Assembly: GCA_021108325.1 (NCBI GenBank)
Contig: JAIORB010000080.1
Location: 1-64,000 of the forward strand
From: Bacteroidales bacterium
GTDB lineage: Bacteria; Bacteroidota; Bacteroidia; Bacteroidales; UBA12077
Direction of reading: 5' to 3'
DNA: 64,000 bases
Of this stretch, positions 47,688-56,776 are shown piece after piece. Each line of letters begins with the position of its first letter. Position 1 is the stretch's first letter. The notes under the pieces are model-generated. The model was not told the DNA's origin. It did not search any database and worked only from the letters and a program-made list of their open reading frames with translations. The translations under genes were made by a program, and so were the position numbers.

Positions 47688-47718
47688 AAAAGGTGAATCG
47701 AGAGGTTTACCTTTTTTT
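47688..47718. terminator. bidirectional terminator after the rpoBC operon
   Basis: AAAAGGTGAA (47688-47697) pairs with TTTACCTTTT (47706-47715); a T run follows on the plus strand, and on the minus strand the A-rich arm gives T residues. It separates the polymerase operon from the convergent transporter gene. Confidence 0.85.
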
Positions 47719-48976
47719 ATATTAAAAATATCCTCCAGATAATATAGTATATACTGAATCCGGTTAAAACAATTAAACCAATCCAGGATAGGATTTTCAA
47801 CCATGTTTTAGGTTGATGTTCCAGAGGGACATTTTTACCAGTTACAACCTTAAAATTTAGGTATCCTAATATAGGTGCAGTAAGAAATGATAAAGTTGTT
47901 GCTAAATCTACTAATAAGCTCATCCCTTTTAAGAAAAATGCAATTATAAGTAAGGTTCCTAAAAGTAAAGTTCCCAGCCAAAACCAGGATAGCCAATTCC
48001 AGTTATCATCATCATTTTTCTTAAGTTTTGGAAATAGTAGTTCTGTTGCAGGTTTTAAAACTCTTGGGTAAGCATCTAAACAAGTTAAAGTAGTACTCGA
48101 CATGGTTGTTAATGCTGCAATTGCAATAAGTATATAAGCCCATGTTCCCAAGTTGGAAGTAAATAAACTTATTAACTGTCCGGCAAAAGTGGTTCCGTTA
48201 CTTGAAAATGTTTCACCTGAACCATACATTACCAGTGCACCTAGTGATAAAAATCCTAGTGATAAAACGGCTGTTCCTATATACCCGACATTAAAATCGA
48301 ATAAGGATTCTTTTACTGTAGGAATATGTTTGCCTTCTTTTCGTTTTGCTATTGACCAAAACGAATGCCAAACAGATATGTCGATAGCCGAAGGCATCCA
48401 ACCTGCAAATGCTATGAGCAGAGCAATATCTCCAAAACCCCAATTAAAACTTCTTGTATATTCCGGGTTTGGGTTAAACCCTTTTGTAAATGCAGAAACA
48501 ACTGCAATAATAGTAGATAATGCCAGAAGTACAATTATAAATTTGATAATCTTATCGAGAACAGAATACTTCCCAAATGCTACGATTATTGTTGCAATAC
48601 CTAAAATCAATATAGCCCAAATATTTATATTAAATGAATTGGGAAAAACATAAGAAAATAAGCCGGCAGTAACAACTGTAATTGCAGCTTGTAAGGTAAA
48701 CATGGTTGCTATTGTCAGTATCAAATATAATATGAGTGCACCTTTTCCTAATCGCTTATAGCCATGTAATAAACTTTCACCTGTTGATGAGGCATATCTT
48801 GGCCCGAATTCAAAAAATGGATATTTAAAAAGGTTAATTAATAAAATTATGCCGACCAATTGGAAACCAAAAATGGCACCTGCTCTTGTTGACTGTACAA
48901 GATGTGAAACTCCTATAGCAGCTCCGGCCCATAATAATCCGGGTCCTAATGAATTTAATAAATTTTTTATTTTCAT
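47717..48976 (-). CDS. Nramp-superfamily transporter with altered metal-site motifs
   Basis: A 419-residue inner-membrane protein with about 11 helices and the Nramp N-terminus LGPGLLWAGAA. In classical Mn2+/Fe2+ Nramps, TM1 has DPGN and TM6 has MPH. Here the aligned positions read GVSH (22-25) and MPSA (194-197), so the usual Asp, Asn and His/Met ligands are missing. The transported ion is therefore uncertain; it may not be manganese or iron. It is a single gene converging on the rpo operon. Confidence 0.85.
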   Translation of the reverse strand: MKIKNLLNSLGPGLLWAGAAIGVSHLVQSTRAGAIFGFQLVGIILLINLFKYPFFEFGPRYASSTGESLLHGYKRLGKGALILYLILTIATMFTLQAAITVVTAGLFSYVFPNSFNINIWAILILGIATIIVAFGKYSVLDKIIKFIIVLLALSTIIAVVSAFTKGFNPNPEYTRSFNWGFGDIALLIAFAGWMPSAIDISVWHSFWSIAKRKEGKHIPTVKESLFDFNVGYIGTAVLSLGFLSLGALVMYGSGETFSSNGTTFAGQLISLFTSNLGTWAYILIAIAALTTMSSTTLTCLDAYPRVLKPATELLFPKLKKNDDDNWNWLSWFWLGTLLLGTLLIIAFFLKGMSLLVDLATTLSFLTAPILGYLNFKVVTGKNVPLEHQPKTWLKILSWIGLIVLTGFSIYYIIWRIFLI

Positions 48977-49353
48977 TTAGTTTATTTAAATACAAATTTA
49001 ATCAGACTTATTTACAAAACTCTAAAATACAATCTACAAATTACAAACACTTAATATCACAGTAAATCATTAATAAATTAAACTCTCTGAGAATTGTAGA
49101 GTAATTCCAAAAAGCATATTGTTGACTAATTACAAGCTTTTAATATGTACATATTTATATAATTATTAGTAAGTTTGGCTTCTTGTTTTGTAAGGCACTT
49201 ATTTTTATCTTTGCAAACTTGTGAACAAATTGTATTTTTGACTAAATTTCAGATGTGTTTTAATGTATTGGCTTGTAACACCTTAGGTCTTTAATTTTTT
49301 CGAACAGAATAATGATAAAAATGAATTTAATTATTAACTTAAATAAAGATTAA
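48977..49353. other. gene-free spacer upstream of the etf cluster
   Basis: No gene is recognised. It contains the predicted etf promoter (49182-49213), followed by a 140-nt AT-rich leader in which no riboswitch or clear stem is seen. The left part should hold the divergent promoter of the Nramp-like gene. Confidence 0.5.
49182..49213 (+). promoter_or_regulatory. etf operon promoter
   Basis: CTTG (49182-49185), 20 bases, TATCTTTG (49206-49213). The -7 box is an exact match and the -33 box differs in its first base. The resulting leader is about 135 nt long. Confidence 0.55.
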
Positions 49354-50103
49354 ATGAAAATTCTAATTTGCTTAAGTAATGTTCCGGACACTACTACAAA
49401 AGCTAAGTTTGTAAATGATAATACAGCTTTTGATACAACCGGCGTACAATGGATTATTAATCCCTGGGATGAACTTGCATTGACCAGAGCTATAGAACTT
49501 AAATCAGATGCAGCAAATTCAATTGAAAATATTACTGTAATAACAGTTGGAGAAAAAGATGCTGAACCTACAATGAGAAAAGCTTTAGCTATTGGTGCTG
49601 ACGATGCAGTAAGAATTGATGCTGAACCTACAGACGCATATTTTGTGGCAGCGCAAATTGCAGAATACTTAAAGAGCAACCCTTTCGATTTAATTTTTAA
49701 TGGAATTGAGTCTGCCGATTATAACGGATCAGCAGTAGGTGGTATGTTAGCAGAATTTTTAAATATTCCTTCAGTTTCTGCAGTATCTGCAGTAAATATT
49801 GAGAATGGTCAGGTTAAAATAAAACGTGATATAGATGGTGGAACTGAAGAAGTAACTTCTGAATTACCTCTAGTTGTTATTGCACAAAAAGGTATTACTA
49901 AAGAACCAATGATTGCTGCAATGCGTGGTATTATGATGGCTCGTAAAAAGCCTTTAAATGTGGTTGCACCTGTTGAAGTTGATGCTTTAACTGAAATAGT
50001 TAATTTCGAACTACCACAGCCAAAACCACCATGTAAAATGATTGAACCTGATAATGTAAAAGAATTAGTAACTCTGCTTCAAAACGAAGCAAAAGTTATT
50101 TAA
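49354..50103 (+). CDS. etfB: electron transfer flavoprotein subunit beta
   Basis: A 249-residue subunit of the FAD-containing ETF, which accepts electrons from acyl-CoA dehydrogenases. KILICLSNVPDTTTKAKF and NPWDELALTRAIELK are family stretches, and GIESADYNGSAVGGMLAEFL is the AMP/FAD-binding loop. Whether the complex bifurcates electrons or only relays them cannot be judged by eye. First gene of a five-gene cluster ending with an acyl-CoA dehydrogenase. Confidence 0.94.
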   Translation: MKILICLSNVPDTTTKAKFVNDNTAFDTTGVQWIINPWDELALTRAIELKSDAANSIENITVITVGEKDAEPTMRKALAIGADDAVRIDAEPTDAYFVAAQIAEYLKSNPFDLIFNGIESADYNGSAVGGMLAEFLNIPSVSAVSAVNIENGQVKIKRDIDGGTEEVTSELPLVVIAQKGITKEPMIAAMRGIMMARKKPLNVVAPVEVDALTEIVNFELPQPKPPCKMIEPDNVKELVTLLQNEAKVI

Positions 50104-50118
50104 ATCAGGAATCACCAG

Positions 50119-50131
50119 CCTGCCTGGCAGG
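50119..50131. repeat. CCTGCC palindrome in the etfB-etfA spacer
   Basis: CCTGCC-T-GGCAGG, a 6-bp stem with a one-base loop, GC-rich in AT-rich surroundings. Related copies lie in the next two spacers of the same gene cluster. Confidence 0.6.
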
Positions 50132-50170
50132 TTATAAATAAATTTAATTAAGAATTTAATAAAATAAGAT

Positions 50171-51136
50171 ATGTCAGTATTAGTATTTACAGAAAACTGG
50201 GACGGAAAATTCAAGAAAATGTCTTTTGAATTAGTTTCCTATGCAAGTAAAATTGCTGAAATGTTGAATATCCAAACTGTAGCCCTTTCAATTGGTGATG
50301 TTCAGGAAGATGAACTTAAGAAGCTTGGAAATTATGCCGCAGATAAAATAATATCTGTAAACAATGATAAACTAAAAAATTTAGATAATCAGGCTTATAC
50401 TTCGGTTATAGCACAGGTAGCCGAAAAAGAAGGAGCAAAAGTTGTTATTATTGCTCATAATAATACAGGTAAAGCATTAGCTCCACGATTATCGGTAAAA
50501 TTAAAAGCTGGTTTAGGTGCAGGTGTTAGTAAATTACCATCAAGCGTTGAACCTTTCACTATTTTCAAAAAAGTATATTCAGGTAAAGCTTATTCAAATC
50601 TTGTTATAAAGTCTGATATTAAGATTCTTACTTTAGCACAAAACTCTTTTGAATTCGAAGAAAATGTTAAATCTCCTGCTATTGAAAGCTTTGAGCCTGC
50701 ATTAAGCGATGATTTATTCAAAACAACTGTTTCTAATGTTCAGAAACAAACAGGTAAAATACTATTAATTGATGCAGAAATTGTTGTTTCTGGTGGTCGT
50801 GGTATGAAATCAGGTGATAATTGGAGCCCGATTGAGGAATTGGCAGAGTTATTAGGTGCTGCTACAGCTTGTTCGCGTCCTGTTTCTGACGAAGGTTGGA
50901 GACCTCACGAAGAACATACCGGACAAACAGGGAAAATTATTGCTCCTAACTTATATATTGCTGCCGGTATATCTGGCGCAATACAGCATTTAGCAGGTAT
51001 TAGTTCATCTAAATGTATTGTAGCTATTAATACAGATAAAGATGCACCAATTTTCGAAGCTGCAGATTATGGTATAATTGGCGATACAGCTAAAGTATTA
51101 CCAGATTTTATTCAGGCAGTTAAGGAAATAAAATAA
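50171..51136 (+). CDS. etfA: electron transfer flavoprotein subunit alpha
   Basis: A 321-residue partner of EtfB. The N-terminal alpha/beta domain is followed, from about residue 200, by the FAD domain, with VVSGGRGMKSGDNWS, ATACSRPVSDEGW, QTGKIIAPNLYIAAGISGA and INTDKDAPIFEAADYGIIGD in the standard order. Length is normal. The 67-nt spacer to etfB carries a palindrome. Confidence 0.95.
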   Translation: MSVLVFTENWDGKFKKMSFELVSYASKIAEMLNIQTVALSIGDVQEDELKKLGNYAADKIISVNNDKLKNLDNQAYTSVIAQVAEKEGAKVVIIAHNNTGKALAPRLSVKLKAGLGAGVSKLPSSVEPFTIFKKVYSGKAYSNLVIKSDIKILTLAQNSFEFEENVKSPAIESFEPALSDDLFKTTVSNVQKQTGKILLIDAEIVVSGGRGMKSGDNWSPIEELAELLGAATACSRPVSDEGWRPHEEHTGQTGKIIAPNLYIAAGISGAIQHLAGISSSKCIVAINTDKDAPIFEAADYGIIGDTAKVLPDFIQAVKEIK

Positions 51137-51163
51137 TAGTAACTTATCAGTACATAAAGCATT

Positions 51164-51183
51164 CCTGTCTGCCGACAGGCAGG
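51164..51183. repeat. CCTGCC-family palindrome in the etfA-FeS spacer
   Basis: CCTGTC-TGCC-GACAGG forms a 6-bp stem, extended by GCAGG which allows an alternative pairing. Same family as 50119 and 18454. Confidence 0.6.
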
Positions 51184-51282
51184 TTCCGCTTTCCTCTTGA
51201 ATGACTTCAGGATTAGGCACTGAGTAGTTGTATTTATACAAATTGTTTTTGAAATAAATTTTACTTTATAAACTATAAAACT

Positions 51283-52608
51283 TTGATACATAGTATAATA
51301 TTTGTCTTGTTGCTGATTGCAGCAATTGCTTTTTTTTCCTGGAATGTTAAAAAGATTTCAAGAAATATTAAGCTTGGAAGAGACATTGATATAAAAGATA
51401 ACAGGAAAAAAAGATGGGGACTTGTTTTCAGGGTTGCAATCTTTCAGTCAAAAATGGTTGGATTACCAATTTCTGGGATTTTGCACATTTTTGTTTATGC
51501 CGGTTTTATTCTTGTTAATATCGAAATGCTGGAAGTTATGGTTGATGGCATTGCCGGTACACACAGGGCACTTTCATTTTTTGGATTTTTATACCCGATT
51601 GCTATTAGTGCGTTTGAGTTTTTTGCTCTTCTTGTAATAATTGGTTGTTTGGTATTTCTGGCCAGAAGAAATGTTTTAAGAACAAACAGATTTTGGAAAC
51701 CGGAAATGAAATGGTGGCCACGTTTAGATGCAAACCTAATCTTAATTACTGAAGTTGTTTTAATGACATCAATATTCTTTATGAATGCTTCAGATGTTAT
51801 ATTACAAAGTCGGGGTTTCGGACATTACGATAAAGTAGGTTCATTCTTTTTAAGCTCATTTTTTATTCCAATGTTAACAAATCTTCCTTCAGAAACATTG
51901 GTTTTTATTGAAAGAACGTGTTGGTGGTTACACATTGTCGGGATATTCGTATTTTTAAACTATATTCCATATTCAAAGCATTTCCACGTATTTCTTTCAT
52001 TTATAAATGTTTTTTATTCGAAATTAGAACCTGTTGGTAAGTTAGCAAATATGCCATCAATCACTAAAGAAGTAAAAAGCATGTTAACTGGAGAAGAACC
52101 TCCGATGGATGAAGATGCGGAAGAAGTTGCATTTGGGGCTCAGGATGTAAAAGAACTAACATGGAAACATTTGATGGATTCCTATACATGTACTGAGTGT
52201 GGTCGTTGTACGAGAGTTTGTCCTGCTAATATCACAGGTAAAATACTTTCACCGCGTAAAGTAATGATGGATGCCCGCGACAGGCTCGAACTTACAGGAA
52301 AAAATATTGATAAGCAAGGTGTTGATTATTCTGATGATAAATCATTATTTGATTACATTTCGGCAGAAGAATTGTGGGCATGTACAACTTGTAATGCCTG
52401 TACAAATGCCTGTCCTGTAAATATCGATCAGGTTTCGTTAATACTTGAGTTACGAAGATATATTGTTATGGAACAGGCAGCTGCTCCCGGAGAGTTAAAT
52501 GCTATTTTCAATAATATTGAAAACAATGGTGCTCCCTGGCAGTTCTCACAGGACGACCGTATGCTTTGGGCAGAAGAACTTTATATTAATGAAAAAAGTG
52601 TTCAGTAG
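51283..52608 (+). CDS. membrane-bound (Fe-S) oxidoreductase, ETF-to-quinone type
   Basis: A 441-residue inner-membrane protein. About six hydrophobic segments in the first 240 residues resemble a NarI-like cytochrome b domain. A C-terminal ferredoxin domain carries two 4Fe-4S motifs: C303, C306, C309, C313 and C367, C370, C373, C377. This is the N-terminal two thirds of the large membrane Fe-S oxidoreductase (EMO/DUF224 type) thought to pass ETF electrons to menaquinone. The CCG part is encoded separately just downstream. Start is TTG; no ATG is available before the first helix. Confidence 0.85.
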   Translation: MIHSIIFVLLLIAAIAFFSWNVKKISRNIKLGRDIDIKDNRKKRWGLVFRVAIFQSKMVGLPISGILHIFVYAGFILVNIEMLEVMVDGIAGTHRALSFFGFLYPIAISAFEFFALLVIIGCLVFLARRNVLRTNRFWKPEMKWWPRLDANLILITEVVLMTSIFFMNASDVILQSRGFGHYDKVGSFFLSSFFIPMLTNLPSETLVFIERTCWWLHIVGIFVFLNYIPYSKHFHVFLSFINVFYSKLEPVGKLANMPSITKEVKSMLTGEEPPMDEDAEEVAFGAQDVKELTWKHLMDSYTCTECGRCTRVCPANITGKILSPRKVMMDARDRLELTGKNIDKQGVDYSDDKSLFDYISAEELWACTTCNACTNACPVNIDQVSLILELRRYIVMEQAAAPGELNAIFNNIENNGAPWQFSQDDRMLWAEELYINEKSVQ

Positions 52609-52682
52609 TTTTTTAATGCTAATTTAAAAGGGTGAAATTCCATGTTTAATGTGTCAAACTGAAACTTAAAATTTGGAACCTA

Positions 52683-52700
52683 CCTGCCGGCCGGCCGGCT
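52683..52700. repeat. CCGG-repeat palindrome in the FeS-CCG spacer
   Basis: CCTG followed by three CCGG units (CCTGCCGGCCGGCCGGCT), a self-complementary GC block in AT-rich DNA. It is the third consecutive spacer of the etf cluster with a GC palindrome. Confidence 0.6.
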
Positions 52701-52716
52701 CAAAACTTGAAATATA

Positions 52717-53517
52717 ATGACAGAAGGTAAACAAAAAATTGAAGTTCCTGTAATGGCCGATCTTTTTGCTAAGGGCGAAAAACCGGAGTATTTACTTTGG
52801 ATTGGAAGTGCAGGAGCATTTGATGATAGATATAAGAAAGTAACACGTGCATTTGTGAAAATTCTTACTCACCTGAATATAAGTTATGCTGTATTAGGAG
52901 TTGAAGAGTCATCGAGTGGTGATGTTGCCCGTCGTGCCGGTAACGAAATGCTATTTCAGATGCAGGCAATGACCAATATTGAGATCATGAATTCTTACGA
53001 AGTAAAAAAGATAATTACTTGCGATCCTCACGCATTCAATACATTTAAGAACGAATATCCAGATTATGACGGAAACTATGAAGTAATGCATCATACACAA
53101 TTCCTTCAACAGTTAATTGCTGAAGGAAAAATTAAAATTGACAGTGATTTATTTAAGGATAAAATAATCACTTATCATGATCCTTGTTATCTTGGACGAG
53201 CAAATGGAGAATACAATGCTCCCAGAGAAGTTTTAGCTGCAATACCTTCAAAGAAGGTTGAGATGAAACGAAATAGAAGCAATGCATTATGTTGTGGTGC
53301 AGGTGGTGGACAAATGTTTAAAGAAGCCGAAAAAGGCGATAAAGAAATTTTTATTGAAAGAACTGAAGATGCCTTGGAAACAGGTGCAGAGATTATTGTA
53401 ACTGCATGTCCTTATTGCATGGTTATGATGACCGATGGATTAAAATATAAAAACATAGAAGAAGAAATAAAAAATTACGATATTGCAGAATTAATTGAAC
53501 AATCTTTAGAATTATAA
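52717..53517 (+). CDS. CCG-domain (Fe-S)-binding protein, HdrB/EMO C-terminal part
   Basis: A 266-residue cytoplasmic protein with two cysteine-rich CCG-type regions, as in HdrB/GlpC and in EMO C-termini. The second region is complete: HDPCYLGR, LCCGAGGGQMF and ACPYC. In the first, the usual WVGCAGAFDDR reads WIGSAGAFDDR with Ser for Cys, leaving CDPH as the main remnant. It probably docks on the membrane Fe-S protein encoded upstream and completes the electron path from ETF. Confidence 0.85.
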   Translation: MTEGKQKIEVPVMADLFAKGEKPEYLLWIGSAGAFDDRYKKVTRAFVKILTHLNISYAVLGVEESSSGDVARRAGNEMLFQMQAMTNIEIMNSYEVKKIITCDPHAFNTFKNEYPDYDGNYEVMHHTQFLQQLIAEGKIKIDSDLFKDKIITYHDPCYLGRANGEYNAPREVLAAIPSKKVEMKRNRSNALCCGAGGGQMFKEAEKGDKEIFIERTEDALETGAEIIVTACPYCMVMMTDGLKYKNIEEEIKNYDIAELIEQSLEL

Positions 53518-53534
53518 ATTAAACTTAAAATAAG

Positions 53535-55319
53535 ATGGAAAAAGATTTAACCATAAAAGGTGGTGAATTTTTATTGAAAAAAACTGAAGCCAACGATATT
53601 TTTATACCGGAAGATTTTGATGAAGAACAACAGATGATTGCACAAACATGTGACGATTTTCTTGAAACTGAAGTTTTTCCTATTCTTGACAGAATAGATT
53701 CTCAGGAAGAAGGATTAATGAGAAGTATAGTTGAAAAAGCAGGCGAGTTAGGCCTTTTAGGTGTTTCTATACCTGAAGAATACGAAGGATTTGGACAATC
53801 ATTTGTTACATCGATGCTTTCTAGTGAAAGAATGGGTGCCGGTTGTTCATTTGCTGTTGCTTTTTCTGCTCACACAGGAATTGGTTCATTACCTATTGCG
53901 TATTATGGAAATCATGAACAAAAACAAAAATATTTACCAAAACTCGCATCTGGTGAATGGGCTGGTGCATATTGTTTAACTGAACCGGGAGCAGGTTCTG
54001 ATGCAAATTCTGGTAAAACCAAAGCAGTTCTTTCTGAAGATGGTAAACATTATATCTTAAACGGACAAAAAATGTGGATCACCAACGGTGGTTTTGCTGA
54101 TGTTCAGACAGTATTTGCTAAGATTGACAACGATAGAGTACTTAGTGCATTTATTGTTGAAAGAGCATGGGATGGTATTGTTTTAAACCCTGAAGAAAAG
54201 AAAATGGGTATTAAAGGATCATCTACAAGACAAATTTTCTATAACGATGTTAAAGTTCCTGTTGAAAACTTATTAGGTAAGCGTGGCGAAGGATTCAGAA
54301 TTGCATTGAATATTCTTCACATGGGACGTATCAAGTTAGGTGGAAACGTTCTTGGAGCTGCTAAAAGAGCCATTTCTCAATCAGTTAATTATGCAAATGA
54401 ACGTAAGCAATTTGGAATGTTGATTTCAAATTTCGGAGCAATTAAACACAAATTAGGTGAGCAGGTTATTAAAACTTTTACTACTGAATCTGCGGTTTAC
54501 AGAGTAAGTAAAGACATTGATGATGCTATTGAAGTAAATATAGCTCAAGACGGAGCTGATTATGGTAGATCTGTTATGAATGCTTTTGGTGAATATGGAG
54601 CTGAAGCTGCTATAATGAAAGTGTTTGGCTCTGAAGCCCTTGATTATATAGCTGATGAAGCTGTTCAGATAATGGGAGGAATGGGATACTCGGCTGAAAT
54701 GTCTGCCGACAGAACATACAGAGATTCAAGAATCAACCGTATTTTTGAAGGAACCAACGAAATTAACCGTATTCTGTTAGCAGATACAATTATTAAACGA
54801 GGACAGAAAAATCATATACCCTTATTTGAAAAAGCAAAAGAAATTGTTGCGGGTTTAGATAATTTAACGGATACTTTTAAACCTAAAGGATATTTTGAAG
54901 ATAAATCTATTTTCGTTGAAAACTTTAAAAATATTGCTTTAATGTTAATGGAAGTTGCAGTTAATAAATTTGATCGCAAGTTAGTGTATGAGCAGGAAGT
55001 ATTATGTAGTATTTCTGATATTTTAATGAATGCTTATGTGGCCGAATCAACCATGCTGCGTGTGCAAAAGGTAGAATCTGTTAAATCAGAAGAATTTGTT
55101 AACTTATACAAAGATATGCTTGATGTGTATATATTTGAATCTGCTTCTTTAATTTATAAGCATGCATTGGATGCTATTTGTTCAATTGATGATAAAGAGA
55201 TGACAGACAAATTAATTAAAGGAATTCAGATTTATACTAAAGTTGCCGGAGTTAACGTTAAAGACGCACGTAGAAGAATAGCTGATAAGCTAATCGATGA
55301 AAACAAATACTGTTTCTAA
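53535..55319 (+). CDS. acyl-CoA dehydrogenase with C-terminal extension
   Basis: A 594-residue flavoenzyme oxidising acyl-CoA to enoyl-CoA. The ACAD core has GAYCLTEPGAGSDA, KMWITNGGFADV, RKQFGMLISNFGAIKHKL and QIMGGMGYSAE. The catalytic base is the Glu in FEGTNEINR. About 170 residues follow the core, like the long-chain (VLCAD/ACAD9) group, giving 594 instead of about 380. It lies 17 nt after the CCG gene, so the enzyme, its ETF and the membrane oxidoreductase are clustered. Chain-length preference is not readable. Confidence 0.93.
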   Translation: MEKDLTIKGGEFLLKKTEANDIFIPEDFDEEQQMIAQTCDDFLETEVFPILDRIDSQEEGLMRSIVEKAGELGLLGVSIPEEYEGFGQSFVTSMLSSERMGAGCSFAVAFSAHTGIGSLPIAYYGNHEQKQKYLPKLASGEWAGAYCLTEPGAGSDANSGKTKAVLSEDGKHYILNGQKMWITNGGFADVQTVFAKIDNDRVLSAFIVERAWDGIVLNPEEKKMGIKGSSTRQIFYNDVKVPVENLLGKRGEGFRIALNILHMGRIKLGGNVLGAAKRAISQSVNYANERKQFGMLISNFGAIKHKLGEQVIKTFTTESAVYRVSKDIDDAIEVNIAQDGADYGRSVMNAFGEYGAEAAIMKVFGSEALDYIADEAVQIMGGMGYSAEMSADRTYRDSRINRIFEGTNEINRILLADTIIKRGQKNHIPLFEKAKEIVAGLDNLTDTFKPKGYFEDKSIFVENFKNIALMLMEVAVNKFDRKLVYEQEVLCSISDILMNAYVAESTMLRVQKVESVKSEEFVNLYKDMLDVYIFESASLIYKHALDAICSIDDKEMTDKLIKGIQIYTKVAGVNVKDARRRIADKLIDENKYCF

Positions 55320-55340
55320 TATAATTTTTTTATTTAGTAC

Positions 55341-55372
55341 AAGCCTCTTTTTGAAAGATTAGGGGCTTTTTT
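55341..55372 (+). terminator. terminator of the etf-acyl-CoA dehydrogenase operon
   Basis: AAGCCTCT (55341-55348) pairs with AGGGGCTT (55361-55368), with one G.T pair, and is followed by TTTTTT. Confidence 0.8.
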
Positions 55373-55433
55373 AATTTTTATCGGTTTGAAAGCTTAATAA
55401 TTTCGATTAATTTTATGTTTTAAAAGAATTTAA

Positions 55434-56237
55434 ATGAGTTTCAATACTGATTTTAAAAATGGAATTGTAATTCTTGGAGCAGGTAATGTTGCAACTCATT
55501 TGTCTATTGCATTAAAAAAAGCAAACTTTTCTATTAAATGTGTTTACAGCAAAACGATTCAAGCTGCTAAAACACTGGCCTTAAAAGTTGATTCACATTA
55601 TACTAACGAAATAAACCAGATTCCTGTTGAAGCCGATTTATATATTATTGCAGTAAAAGATGAAATAATTGAAGAAATCATCAAACATATAAAATTAAAG
55701 TATGGAATTATTGTTCATACTGCAGGGAGTATATCAATGAATGTTTTTGAAAATCGATTTGAAAATTATGGAGTGTTTTATCCTTTACAAACTTTTTCAA
55801 AATTCAGAGATATAGATTTTTCAACTGTTCCGGTTTGTATTGAAGCTAACGATGAAAAACTGGAAAAGATACTTATTGATCTTGCAAAGTGTATTAGTAA
55901 TAGTGTGCATCTTATTGATACCGAAAAAAGAAAGATGTTACATCTGGCGGCTGTTTTTGCTTGTAATTTTGCAAATCACATGTATTCTGTTGCTACAGAA
56001 ATTTTAAATCAATCTGACATACCTTTTGATTTGCTGAAACCATTAATTATAGAAACTGCGCAAAAGGCGACTGATTCCGATCCGCAAAATGCGCAAACGG
56101 GACCAGCGGTAAGGAACGATCAAAATGTTATATTAAAGCATATAGAATTGCTAAAAGATAAGCCTGAATTTGAGAAAATATATAGATTTGTAAGTGAAAG
56201 TATTTATAAATTAAATCAAAAAACTGATACTAATTAG
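55434..56237 (+). CDS. Rossmann-like and DUF2520 domain protein
   Basis: A 267-residue protein. The N-terminal Rossmann domain begins IVILGAGNVATHLSIAL (GxGNVA, NADP-type). The C-terminal helical DUF2520 domain includes YPLQTFSKFRDIDF and HLAAVFACNFANHMY. The fold resembles 3-hydroxyacid and pyrroline-5-carboxylate reductases, but the substrate is not known. It begins a close run of genes: kdsC starts 3 nt after its stop. Confidence 0.88.
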   Translation: MSFNTDFKNGIVILGAGNVATHLSIALKKANFSIKCVYSKTIQAAKTLALKVDSHYTNEINQIPVEADLYIIAVKDEIIEEIIKHIKLKYGIIVHTAGSISMNVFENRFENYGVFYPLQTFSKFRDIDFSTVPVCIEANDEKLEKILIDLAKCISNSVHLIDTEKRKMLHLAAVFACNFANHMYSVATEILNQSDIPFDLLKPLIIETAQKATDSDPQNAQTGPAVRNDQNVILKHIELLKDKPEFEKIYRFVSESIYKLNQKTDTN

Positions 56238-56239
56238 AA

Positions 56240-56746
56240 ATGGCAAATTTTAAAGAAGATCTTCAAAATATAAAAGCATTTGTATTTGATGTTGATGGCG
56301 TTTTTACCGACGGGCAAATTTATCTTGATCCTAGCGGTGAGTTTGTGCGTTCAGTAAATATGAAAGATGGATATGCTGTAAATTATGCATTAAAACAAGG
56401 ATATATAATTGGAATTATTTCCGGAGGAAATTCGGAAGCAACAAAAAAGCGATTTCAATATCTTGGAATAACAGATATCTATATGAATTCGAGAGATAAA
56501 GTAAATGATTTTGAAGATTTTTATTTTAAATATGGATTAAAACCAGAAGAAATACTTTATATGGGCGATGATTTGCCTGACTATGAAGTAATGCAAATAG
56601 CAGGATTACCCACTTGCCCGTCTGATGCAGCAGAAGAAATTAAAGCTATATCAAAATATATATCAACATTTAATAGTGGAAGGGGATGTGTGCGTGATGT
56701 AATTGAACAAGTTTTACGATTACAAGGGAAATGGAAAAAGTTCTAA
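56240..56746 (+). CDS. kdsC: KDO-8-phosphate phosphatase KdsC-like (HAD family)
   Basis: A 168-residue HAD hydrolase of the small C0 type without a cap domain. Nucleophile D17 and acid D19 are in FVFDVDGVFTDG; ISGGN and the acidic MGDDLPDYEVM motif follow. KdsC removes phosphate from 3-deoxy-D-manno-octulosonate 8-phosphate in the making of lipopolysaccharide core. The related N-acylneuraminate-9-phosphatases cannot be excluded. No other kds gene is in the window. Confidence 0.87.
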   Translation: MANFKEDLQNIKAFVFDVDGVFTDGQIYLDPSGEFVRSVNMKDGYAVNYALKQGYIIGIISGGNSEATKKRFQYLGITDIYMNSRDKVNDFEDFYFKYGLKPEEILYMGDDLPDYEVMQIAGLPTCPSDAAEEIKAISKYISTFNSGRGCVRDVIEQVLRLQGKWKKF

Positions 56747-56776
56747 CCAAATACAATATAACCTGAAATAAAAAAG

